In this document: one piece after another, positions 1 through 9,770 of the stretch
Numbering within the stretch: position 1 is the first letter of the stretch
How the letters are laid out: each line of letters opens with the position of its first letter
Translations under genes and position numbers: made by a program
The notes under the pieces: generated by a model
Databases searched by the model: none
What the model was told of the DNA's origin: nothing
The model's input: the letters and a program-made list of their open reading frames with translations, nothing else
NCBI GenBank assembly: GCA_965153455.1
Contig: OZ234493.1
Span: 32,788,213 to 32,852,212 of the forward strand
DNA: 64,000 nucleotides
DNA from: Sphagnum compactum
Lineage: Eukaryota; Bryophyta; Sphagnopsida; Sphagnales
Reading direction: 5' to 3'

Positions 1-1100
1 GGACCTTTTATTGGGGGGGGGGGAGCTTCCTTACCACAATTTCTTCTCTTTCTTTTTTTTTTTGAATGATGGGGGCAAATCAAATTGGCTCATTGCCAAA
101 AGAAGAACATTGAAGTGGGGAGGCACCTCATCTAGTTAATGCAAAGCACAATAAAGTCAAATAGAATTTCTACTTGCATCCAACCCTTGAAACATTGAGA
201 ACCCACAAAAATCTTTCAAAAGTATCATTCTATATATCTCTAATATATGACTAGGTAGATCAAAATAATAACCCTTACTATTAGGTTTCAAAAATATGAT
301 CTCCCAATAGATTCTCCCCACCCCAAAAACAATGAACAACAAACATGAGTTTGTTTTAATTTATGAGCCAAATTTTCAAAAAAATAAAAATAAAATTAAT
401 TTAAATAAATTTAAATAAATTTTTTAAATTTTTTTTATAAAAAAACTACAAGATATTTTCCTTCTCCCTTCTTTCTTGCCACTGAGAAAATTTGTTATTG
501 TTTTTATTGTTGTGGCAAAAGCCTAGATTTCATGATTGCTGCCTATTGCTGTTGCTGATGGCTTCTTTTTTATGCAATTTTTATTAATTTCTCAGGAATT
601 TGCCCCCCCCCGCTCTTGCTAGCTTAGCCTTTCCAAGAGCATAAGATTTGGGTGAAGAACTGGGCCATGGTTTTGTTTTGCATTTTGAGGAAGTGGGAAG
701 TGGGTCTTGTGTTGTTGTTGTTGTTGTTGGTAGTGGAGTGGTGAGCAAAAAATTGGTGTGAAAGTTTTGTTGTTGGTGCTGTTTGGGTTTGTTGGGTTTG
801 TGAGGTTTGTGGTTGTTGTTGGATGGATCTGGTGGGATGTGTAGTGCAAGAAGAGATGAACACAAAGCCATGAGCTAACTGAGCATATTGAGTGATGAGA
901 TGCTGCTGGTGTTGAAGAAGAAGAAGAAGAAGAAGAAGAAGATCTGTTTAGGCAGTCTGCACACTCTGGTGCACATTTTTGGGGTGTTTTTCTATGAGAT
1001 TCTTTCACTTCCTATCCTCCCATCTAGGTTGGATTCGACAGAGTGCAAAAGTGCTTTGTCTATGAGCTGCTGCTGCCGTTTCTCTGAAGATTTTATGTGG
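1..1100. other. Upstream region and leader of the RING gene; no gene seen
   Basis: AT-rich DNA with homopolymer runs (a G run near 13-23, a C run near 603-610) and a GAA/AAG microsatellite at about 914-942. The open frames on the minus strand (584-1008) are antisense readings of TTG- and GTT-rich simple sequence and are not credible proteins. The microsatellite may lie in the transcribed leader of the downstream RING gene, since purine-rich leaders are common in plants, but no transcript start can be fixed. Confidence 0.4.
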
Positions 1101-1115
1101 GAAGAAGTTAACAAC

Positions 1116-1123
1116 TAGGGTTT
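1116..1123 (-). promoter_or_regulatory. Telo-box upstream of RING gene
   Basis: TAGGGTTT on the plus strand (AAACCCTA on the minus strand) lies about 120 bp before the RING start codon. Telo-boxes in plants are known from promoters and leaders of growth-related genes. Its role here is inferred. Confidence 0.4.
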
Positions 1124-1240
1124 GATGATGGGTCTCCCTCTTTGGGATTTTGTGATGTAAATGGGTGGCTAAATCTTTGGTTCCTTTTGTTTGTGGTGGC
1201 AGGTGTTGTGTGGGTGGTTCAAGGTGTGAACATTGGACAC

Positions 1241-2561
1241 ATGTCGATGTTGGTATGGAATGGATCAGGTGCACGAGGAGATTCCTTAGAGATTGTGGAA
1301 CATGAGAGGTCGGTATCAACTAAAACAAGGCCAACAACATCAAGCCTCCTCCCTGTGGAGTTGCCCTACTGCCCCGTATGCTGGGATGGTTATGACCATG
1401 GGAAACGAATGCCTCGGGTTCTTCACTGTGGGCACACCATATGTCAGGTACTTTTTTCCTTTTATCATTACTGATTGAAATCATGCCTTCTGGAATGTAG
1501 TGTTTATGAGCTGCAAGTATCTAGTATTTGCCTCATGTGCTTGCAGTATAGATGTAGAGAGATCTAGATTCTCTTTCCAAAAGAAATCAAATCTCGTGAT
1601 GGGTATATGGGAAACTAGTAATGCATTTGTGAAAGGCAGTTAGAAGATTGTGCAGTGAGTGTCCAATGGTGCAAGCTCAGGTAATGGATGTACAGCATGC
1701 TGAATCTCTTCAAAAGAACATGCCCTTAAAAAAACTTTCAGTGTTGTTTCTCTCTTCTCTTCATCTTTCCTTGTTTAGTTATCTTCTGGGTTTCTGTTTT
1801 CCCCTTAAATTCTTCTTGGTTTCCTTTGTCATCTCCATCTCTTTTATGTTTTGTTGAGTTAGCCAGTGTCATGGCTGAGTGTTCCTGTTACTGCCAGGTT
1901 TGAGACAGAAACTCAACTCAACCAAGTGACCCCTGCTGTAGTCAAGTTGAATACCAAAAAGTATCCATCTAAGATATGCATCTTTCTTTTCCAGGATTGC
2001 CTGGAGCATCTGTTCTTCGATGCAGGTTTTGCACAGCGATGTGTGCGCTGTCCAGAATGCCGGGGGATGTGTGTGTGGAGGGGCCAGCAGCTTCCAAAAA
2101 ACTATGTACTCCTCCAAATTCTAAGCTCCTGTTCATCTACCCAGGATTCCTCAAACACCCAAAACAAGTGTTCTGCACCAGCTGCAGTTCCAGTGGTCTT
2201 ACAATTGTCTCATCTTTTCTCCACCATTGTCACGCATTATGTGAGCTTTGGGATAATACCGAGCATCGTTGTGATCTTGGAGCGTAAGCTGTGGGAAATC
2301 ACACGGGTAATTTTTGCAACAACGGCAATGCTCATATTCATACCACTTTCACTCACACACATGGTGCTGGCTTGGTGGACAGCCACAATTGGGTTTTGTG
2401 TGTTTCTATGGTCGTCACTCGGGAGTATGGGCATCGCAGTCTTCATGTTCTTCACTTGCTGTAATTTTCATCTCTTCCATTTCCTGCTTGAAATAGGTGC
2501 AGCTCATTTTCATCGACTCCGATGCAAGTACTCCCACCTCAGATTTGCCTTGTCTCAGTAG
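1241..2561 (+). CDS. Membrane-anchored C3HC4 RING-finger protein (putative E3 ubiquitin ligase)
   Basis: Two exons, 1241-1447 and 1995-2561, joined in phase 0 by a GT-AG intron, give 257 residues. Residues 44-91 form a complete C3HC4 RING: C44-x2-C47, C63-x-H65-x2-C68-x2-C71, then C88-x2-C91. The intron cuts the RING between C68 and C71. After the RING come LPKNYVLLQIL and a hydrophobic C-terminal half with several likely membrane segments (about residues 130-245). This order, with a CPVCW motif, a LPKNY-like segment and C-terminal membrane helices, is that of a plant RING family with uncharacterised members. The inferred role is ubiquitin transfer at an internal membrane. ATG 1241 was chosen because a probable acceptor (GGCAG at about 1197-1201) lies just upstream, suggesting a 5' UTR intron, and the frame further upstream has no ATG. 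The C-terminal end is less certain than the RING. Confidence 0.75.
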
Positions 2562-5340
2562 ATGCTACTATTATGGAACCAAGCATTGACTAGGTGAGTT
2601 AAGACAACCTCCAAACCAGAATCTCTCTTCATTGGTGAACCCTATTTCAACTTGACTACTAAGTTAATACCATAGGGGTGTGATCTGGACCCTGTAGTCT
2701 CATGTACCAACTAGTCTAAGCTAAACCAGGGACAACATTTGTTAAGCACTTTTAAGTGTGGGATGTTATTGATTTCAGTTATTTATTTCCTACTTGCCTA
2801 CTCTTGTTTATGCTCAGATGAGTTGTAGAATAATTTGAGAAAGTTGGTTGTTTTCCTGATAGTTCTTTTGCTTTGAAATGAGATGATTGTTCATAACAAA
2901 AATCAGAAACTCATTGTCTAAAAATGGTGACATGTGACCTTGTTTTCCTCAAAAATATGGAAGCTTTTGCATTTTTGTTCCAAGAATAGGCCTTTGTACC
3001 ATTCATGAAAAGTGTGCACTCATTAACATTTTTGACACTCTTGACAAAAATCTATTATTGAAAACATACTTACCAATGTTGGTTACATTAGGTCTAAGTC
3101 TGGGTCTAAGAACTAAACCTCATGGGTCTCCATGGACTTGGACCCATGTTAAAATTGGAGCTCAACATGAACTCAAACTTGCCTTAGAACCAAATCCAAT
3201 CAATATACATGGAGGTAGTGTGGTCTAAAAGAGAGGGTTACCATAAAACAGCAAGGCATTCTATAGATAAGCATAAAATACCAAAATGCTTGGCACATTA
3301 TTTATTGGATCTTAAAATCTTGGTATTTGGATGTATCAAAACCTAAGTTTACACCCAACTATAAGTTCCTATGAACTTGAATCTAGTCTTGCCTAATCCA
3401 CAATCAGAACATGACTTGATTATACATAAACATTTAATCTGAACAAATAATGGAGGTTTAGCCAAGATCAGGTCACTCAATGTTCCCTCAATCCATTTGA
3501 GTTGCTAAATCCCACCTCTAATGTATGCATAATGTTTCTGTTACATAACATGGTCTGCTACTTGTTCTCACTACAACAAACCAAATCCCTTCTAAAGCTT
3601 CTGCTTATAGTGTATTGCTCACACATAACCAACATCCTAGTAGCTACTAACGTAATAGAAGAAAAACTAGTAGCTACCCCCTAATCAACACAACACCAAT
3701 CCTAACATCCTTAAACAACTAGAATGTCATATCACTTAACTTTTCTTTTTCTCCTTTTCAAGCTCTAGTGCCCCTTCTCAAAGTCAATCTATAGTGCCTC
3801 ATCTTTTAGCAATACCGCACACCAATCCAAGCAAGCAAAAATTCATCATTCCTCATGAAGAGCTAAAACCAAACACAAATAAACATGAAGACTCACATTC
3901 TAAAATCAAGGAAACAAAACGCCTCCTTTTTCCGTTTCCATGAATGCACAACCTGCAATCATAAAACACACAAAACAAAACATATTATTCCTAACTTCAT
4001 ATAGTTAGAGTGCACATTTCAATCATTGTGCTCCATCAACTGCCGGTTTAGGGTAGTCCTTTGGTAACTTTTTCATGTTAGGGCTCCTTTTAGGTCACAA
4101 TAGAACCACTTTAGATTTGGACCCAATAAGTTTTAAGGGCTCTTTTTATATGGTTCAAATCATAGGTTTGGGCGAGGTTATGATCTAAAGTCTTACAATT
4201 TTTTGTTTTTAAGCTTTTAAGCTTTTGGTGTTGAAGACTGCACACCATGGGTTGAAACAATAGGAGCCACATGATTGATGTGTGTAATGGATTAAAATAT
4301 TTATTAAGATAATTTACAATAATACCAAGATATCTACTAGGATAATTTATGGTAGTGTTTAATAGGGTAGCTATATATTTTGGTCAGTTTGTTTAAGCTT
4401 GCTTTACATTAGGGTGCAATTTTGAACTACTCCAATTCAAAGTGGAGGATTCCTATTGGTCAAGAATTCAAAGTTAGGCTGGTTTCAAATCCACACCATT
4501 ATTGATGAACAAGAAAAATAAAATGTGGTTGCTTATGGGTGGTGTGGTTATTTTCTTGCCATTGATTTTTGTTGTTTATGAACAAGTTGGCTCATTGATA
4601 ATAACTCTAACCCCTTATGCAAACCAACCACAATTAAGAATAATAAATGTTCAATGAATCTAGTTCATTAGTAAGTGGCACATTGCAAAATGAAAAAAAA
4701 AATGCATCCCCAATTAATTAATAAGCTAAAATTGAACCCTAGCCTTAAATTTGGAACTATTGGTCAAGAAAATTTGATTCATACAAAAAATCAATGAGTT
4801 TTATTTTGTGAAAATATTAAATATACCCAAAAACTGAAAGATCTTTCAAATTTGAAAATAAAAATAAAAATAATCATAAACCTAATCCCATAGTTCCAAT
4901 AAAAACTCATGACTTCAATTCGTTACTAGGCCATGCTAAATATTATTTATTACAATCAATTTAACCATATATGGGTCAATGCCAACTCAACCAACCAACA
5001 AAACCCATGTTTTCACTTGGGGCATTAAACCTTGGGCCCAACCAAGGGAAGTATGGGCAACCCAATTATTTTCCTTACAACACTTAGGTTGCAATCACAC
5101 TTGGTCATGTTACGCCTATTCATGTTAAGAGCTAATTTGCTAACATGGACTTAACCAAGTTCCCATTAAGCTTAACACTAATCTTTAACATTTAACTTAA
5201 CAAACATCCACAAGTGCATTCACATTCGGCATGTTGTTAAGCATTTTTAGGGTTAAGGCGTATTTGCTTGCCATCATGGATTTACACCAAAAATCCATTA
5301 TGGCAAGTTACCACCACCTTTTGGCCATTTTTCGTCATTC
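2562..5340. other. Intergenic AT-rich DNA, no gene seen
   Basis: No conserved coding segment was found on either strand. The stretch includes a segment at about 3083-3180 rich in GGGTCT/AAGACC-type words that resembles, in opposite orientation, DNA at about 49.98-50.05 kb, and a dispersed repeat at about 5011-5088. Both look like old transposon debris. Confidence 0.5.
5011..5088 (+). repeat. Dispersed repeat, copy 1 (second copy at 19168-19246)
   Basis: The segment from TTTTCACTTGGGGCATTAAA to TTCCTTACAACACTTA closely matches 19168-19246 in the same orientation, differing by a few substitutions and small indels. It is non-coding and probably a fragment of a transposon family. Confidence 0.6.
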
Positions 5341-5429
5341 CCATCAATGTTGGGGACGTTGAATGTTTTTCTTCCATTTTGTTCCATAATCAATGTTTTT
5401 AAAAAAAAAAACATTGTTCACCTTTGTTC

Positions 5430-5665
5430 TCATTGGTGCTTTGTAGGCTTGGTTTCATCACACTTGTTCTTTTACTTGCATTTGCTCTCGCAGGTGTTTT
5501 ACAAATTCGATCTTATCATGCTTACTCTCATTGCTTTTGTTTTTGTTGTTGCTTTACAAATCTAGTCTCATCACTTTCATTCTCATCGTTTTTGCTTTTG
5601 TTGGTGCTTTACAAGCTCGTTATTATCAAGTTTGCTTTTGTTGCTTTGTAAGCTCGATCCCATCA
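5430..5665 (+). repeat. Degenerate tandem repeat, about 55-bp unit, five copies
   Basis: Variants of GGTGCTTTACAAGCTCG followed by a TTATCAT/TCATCAC segment recur at about 5434, 5492, 5550, 5603 and 5640, with spacings near 58, 58, 53 and 37 bp. The repeat keeps frames open by chance, which explains several overlapping hydrophobic ORFs here. Confidence 0.7.
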
Positions 5666-5730
5666 TTTTCATATGTGTCAACATTGTTGCATGGTGTCAT
5701 CATCATCATGGTTTTGCAAATCTATAGTGT

Positions 5731-6180
5731 TGGGACATGATTTGTTGGGGCATTGGAACATTACATTGTTGTGGAGCTCTGCTTGTGCAAACAACCTAAT
5801 AACTTTTTTCCTTTGCTTTTTTGTTTTCTTCTTCTTTTCAATAGTCTTTTCATTTCTTGATTTCTATTTGTTGTGTGTAATTGTCATGTTTTTGCAATTG
5901 TGGGGTGCTAGGACACAATTTACTCTCCTTAGTTGCAACTTGCATTACTATGGAGTTCTTTGCCTATGTAATCAACTTAGGATCTTTTCATTCCATTGTT
6001 TTTTATTTTCTTCTTCAAGTTTTCAACATTTTTTAATATTTCTATCTATTGTGTGTTGTTGTCTTCTTTTTGGACGTCTAGGTTGTTGGGACACAATCCA
6101 TTTTCCTCAATTGCAATACACATTGTTTTTTTAACACAAGACTCATGTTATTGTGGAACTCTTCCTCTAGGGTTGTCATT
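5731..6180 (+). repeat. Tandem repeat, 178-bp period, three copies
   Basis: The landmark GGACACAATTT (or GGACATGATTT) recurs with its conserved adenine at 5735, 5913 and 6091, exactly 178 bp apart each time. It is followed in each copy by a related TTGCAA/ACATTG ... TGTGGA(A/G)CTCT segment. The third copy is shorter. A 153-residue open frame across it (5673-6134) is a by-product of the repeat. Confidence 0.75.
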
Positions 6181-6540
6181 GCTATCTTTTGTTATGAGAT
6201 CCATTACTATTTTTTTATGACTTTCTTGTGTTTGAAATCCTTTAGTTTCAACCTCTAAATTTTTTATAACTTTTAAGCATTTGAACATTTGCGATTGAAC
6301 TAAGCCTCTAAACCTTCCTTCTCTTTCCTTGAACATGAAGAATTAACAAAACAAGGTTCCATTTTAAACATGGTGTATGTTGTTTCAAATCATGGTTTAT
6401 GTTTTCAAATTACTCACTTTTTCATCTTTGGATCTAAATTTGTACAATTTCAACCCAACTCCTAAAATAAATGTAGATTTTTTTATGAATATAGTTATGT
6501 TCCATTGTTTGCAAATGTGTAATTGTCTCTTTTTTTATCA
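6181..6540. other. Intergenic, no gene seen
   Basis: AT-rich sequence between the 178-bp repeat and the Harbinger remnant. No conserved peptide or structural signal was recognised. Confidence 0.4.
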
Positions 6541-8296
6541 AAAGATTTAAAGGCATTGGGTGAAGCCAAGGATCACCACTTGGTTCTCCAAATGTTTATT
6601 AACTGAATATGATGATGATAAATGGGTATAGGATTTCAGAATGACAAAAACAATTTTGTTTAAGATTGGTGAATAGTTGCAACCTTTTTTGTTGAAGCAT
6701 AACATTTCATATTGCAAAAAAATAATAGTTGAAATATGAATGTCATGTGATGTTTATAAATTGGCCCATAGTGCCAATTTTGCAGTAAATTGTTTACTAT
6801 TGGCAAGTCAACAATTTCCTTTGTGTTACATGAGTTTGTGAAGGTTGTCAACATCACCTTAAGGAACTTTATGTCTTGGCCAATTAGAGCAAAATCAAAT
6901 GTTGTCATGGAAAGTTTTAGTTACGATGTGGGTTGTCGAATGTTCGTGGTGTAAATGATGGCACCCACATTCTAATATCTAAACCTCAAACCTTTTTTTT
7001 TGAAGATTACTATTTCCATAAAAGAAGAGGCTATTTAATTGTTGGGTCAAAACAAGTAACTAGGAGCTAAAAAAGGCGTTGAATGTTAGACATAACTAAT
7101 CAAAATCAAACATGTATTTTCTAATTTACCATTTAAAACTATAGGAATCATGGCAAGTTAGTCTTTTTTCCTTCATATGAATGTCAAAGAACTTAGAATA
7201 AAAATTGATTTGATCCAATTTTAAGTTTTGGTTTTAATTTAAGATGTTTGAAAATGTGCCCCTACTGCGTTAGATGCAGCCAATTTTGCAAAGGACTATC
7301 AAAAGGATTCATATAATTAAAAAAATTCATTGAAAAAAATATAGATGATAAGAACATATTAACCACACTAAAAAAACACTCATATTTTTTAAAATGTTGA
7401 ATTCTAAAATTTTAAAAATTCAAACAATGTTTCAAAATTGCTTCAAAATATCAAAGCTTCAAGGGTCCTTCACCACATATAAAAGGGTTATAATGTACAT
7501 GATGTATGAAAAAAAATTATAACTTAAAGTATAAAAAATTTAAAGAATGTGAAATTTTAATTTCTGGTGATGATTTAAAATTTTGGTCATTTTTCAAGAT
7601 GAAACATTGAATCAGTAAGGAATTTGCACACTTTTAAAAAAATCATATTTATTCAATAATGAATAAAAATAAAATGTGATGCATTGGGGAACATTTAAAT
7701 ATTTTTCAGAACAAGTTACAAAAAAAATCATTCAAAAATTCATTTGCATGTAAAAGTTTTTTTTGGGAAGAAGGATGTGCAATCCTTTGGTTCCTAGTTA
7801 TAAATTTTGACCATGTTGCTCAAGTCATTATAGATTGCAATAAAATTTTTATTGATCTTTGTGTTGGATTACTAAGTAGTGTTAGTGATGTTAAAGTCTT
7901 ACACATGTTTGCATTGTATGAATGTGTTCAATTTTATGGTCTATTTGATCTTAAGAAAGGTGCTAATGGTTTTCCTCCATATTTGTTGGGTGATAAGGCC
8001 TATCCATTAGTTAATTGGATAATGATGGCCTTCAAAGAGGAGGGCAACATACAATCTTGGAATCACTTTATAATAAGAAGCATAAAAGAAGGAGGTCAAT
8101 CATTGAAAATGTTTTTAGCATATTGAAAAAGACTTTCAAAGAGTTACAAAAATCTGAATTACATATGACATTCTTGCTTAAGGTGAGTATGTGTTGTTGC
8201 ATGTTGCATAATTTCTTTGGGAGCGAAAATGAAGCTAGCATAGTTCAACTGATTCACATTATTGTGCTAGAGGTTAACACACATGATGAAGGATAA
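6540..8296 (+). pseudogene. PIF/Harbinger-type DDE transposase, decayed
   Basis: Pieces of a PIF/Harbinger (HARBI1-like) transposase appear in order on the plus strand but in changing frames. About 6620 encodes DFRMTK. About 6792-6880 encodes IGKSTISFVLHEFVKVVN, the helix-turn-helix segment before the catalytic core. 6948-6971 encodes GVNDGTHI, carrying the first catalytic Asp of the GxxDGTHI motif. About 7825-8030 encodes a stretch like IDCNKIFIDLCVG ... VSDVKVL, then LLGDKAYPLVNWIM with the second Asp region. From about 8050 the frame shifts and continues as KHKRRRSIIENVFSILK with the Glu region, then CCCMLHNFFG. At least two frameshifts and several stops separate these parts, so the gene is dead. 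A Myb-like companion ORF converges on it from 9770. The family assignment rests on motif order. The exact ends and terminal repeats were not found. Confidence 0.85.
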
Positions 8297-8959
8297 CAAA
8301 AAAAATGTTGATGACAAAATGAATCAAATGCAAATTGAAGGTAAGAGAGTTCTAAAATAATTTGTAAGGACTTGAGTTGATAGATAAAGAAACTTTTCAC
8401 AATTTGGTAAGTTTGATTTTTCCATCAAAATTGAAATTACGTCAAGCTAAAATTTCAGTTTTTACATTTTAATTTCTCCCATAACTTTTGGAAAAAGTTG
8501 TTGACTTTTATGGGTAGGTATATTATGTTACTTGTAGTCACAACTTGCAAATTATTGTACCAATAATTGTTAAATTTTGATGGCAAGCATATTATGGCAC
8601 CTATAATATGAAGTTGCAAAATATTGTATCAACAATTGCTAAATTTCAATGGTAGGTATACTATGGCACTTGCAATAGGAGCTTGTAAATTAGGGACAAC
8701 TCATGTACATTGCAACCAGGTTCTTCTTTTCCCATTTGTTGATATTCATAAACACCAACATTACAACTTTCATTTCAACAAAAAAAATGCATTTTCAAGT
8801 TTCAATTTAATTTGGAATACCTTAGTGCTTGGCAACTTCTTCATGATTTGTGATTTTGTCTTCTATTGCACTGGTGGTTCATGTGTCATTTTTGATAGCA
8901 ACTCGCATGAAAGCCTAACTCATTGCTTGTGTCAAATTGTTGAGTTCATGAATCATTCC
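8297..8959. other. Spacer between the two Harbinger ORF remnants
   Basis: AT-rich DNA between the converging transposase and Myb-like remnants. Around 8508-8660 a phrase like TGGTAGGTATA(T/C)TATG...CACTTG recurs three times at about 70-bp spacing, a small degenerate repeat. The 139-residue plus-strand ORF at 8624-9043 overlaps the Myb-like remnant antisense and is not taken as a gene. Confidence 0.4.
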
Positions 8960-9770
8960 CATGCCTATGGTCATTGTGTGTTGTGGGCAGCCTCATCGCA
9001 TATTTTGAAATATTCATTCTATTTTTCAACAAGTCTATTTTGAATCTCCATTCCTTTCTCCTCCAACATTATACTCGTGGCATTGATCTGATCAATAAAC
9101 TCCACTATAATCTTGCTCCCTTTTTTTGTTATTTCTACCATGCTTTTATGAGCAAAATAATATGGTCTTTTCACCTTTATGCTTCAATTTGATCAATCAC
9201 TTTGTGTTTTGAGAATGTTTAAATGCTTGTTGACTAAAGTTGATGTTGGGGGTTTGTTGGGGGGTCATTAAATCATCATTCAAATTGATGGCATCATTAG
9301 GCATGAAACCATATTGCTTGTAGGTGCCATTTGCATCATCTATTAGACCCAACATATGAAGTGGGTTGAAAACGGGCCATGTTCCCAAAAATTCTCCAAT
9401 CATTTTATATAGTCTTCACTCAAAATTCCTTGGCAACCTTCATGCCAAATTTTCCTCTAGGTTTAGGGACTAGTATTCTTGGTTGTTTCTAGTACCTATT
9501 TTGAAGTTATAAATCTTTTTGAAATATCCTACGAAAGCACCCCACTTGTTTTTACATCTTGCACCATTCTGTAATTGACTTGAGAAACTTACATTCATCA
9601 CCTATATTAAAATCTTGTTCAATTTTGTAACAATAGTCTCAAACTTGTCCCTACTATTTATTGTGTCAAGACTTGTAACATGTTCATCCTTTTTAGCTTT
9701 GACAAGCACCAATATTTCACCATGATCCCAATTTGGTTAGTGTGTTTTCTTGCCTTAGACCTGCACATTG
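8960..9770 (-). pseudogene. Myb/SANT trihelix-like companion ORF of the Harbinger element, decayed
   Basis: Read on the minus strand from about 9760, the sequence encodes PNWDHGEILVLVKAKKDEH, then DKFETIVTKLNKIL, a stop, and RCKNKWGAFVGYFKKIYNF followed by KIGTRNNQEY. This is the W-spaced Myb/SANT-like fold seen in trihelix proteins and in ORF1 of PIF/Harbinger elements. Downstream come a linker (GEFLGTWPVFNPLHMLG) and a charged C-terminal segment (FIDQINATSIMLEEKGMEIQ ... EYFKICDEA) down to about 8960. Several stops and at least one frameshift interrupt it. In such elements ORF1 helps bring the transposase to the terminal repeats. The convergent arrangement with the transposase at 6540-8296 suggests one element of at least 3.2 kb. 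Confidence 0.75.

Noticed and set aside
584-1008. Overlapping minus-strand frames rich in Thr, Asn and Ser
   Set aside because: Simple-sequence translation (GTT/TTG runs) with no splice or motif support.
5673-6134. 153-residue plus-strand frame
   Set aside because: It spans the 178-bp tandem array and is hydrophobic only because the DNA is T-rich.
8624-9043. 139-residue plus-strand frame
   Set aside because: It is antisense to the C-terminal part of the Myb-like Harbinger remnant, which has the better peptide evidence.
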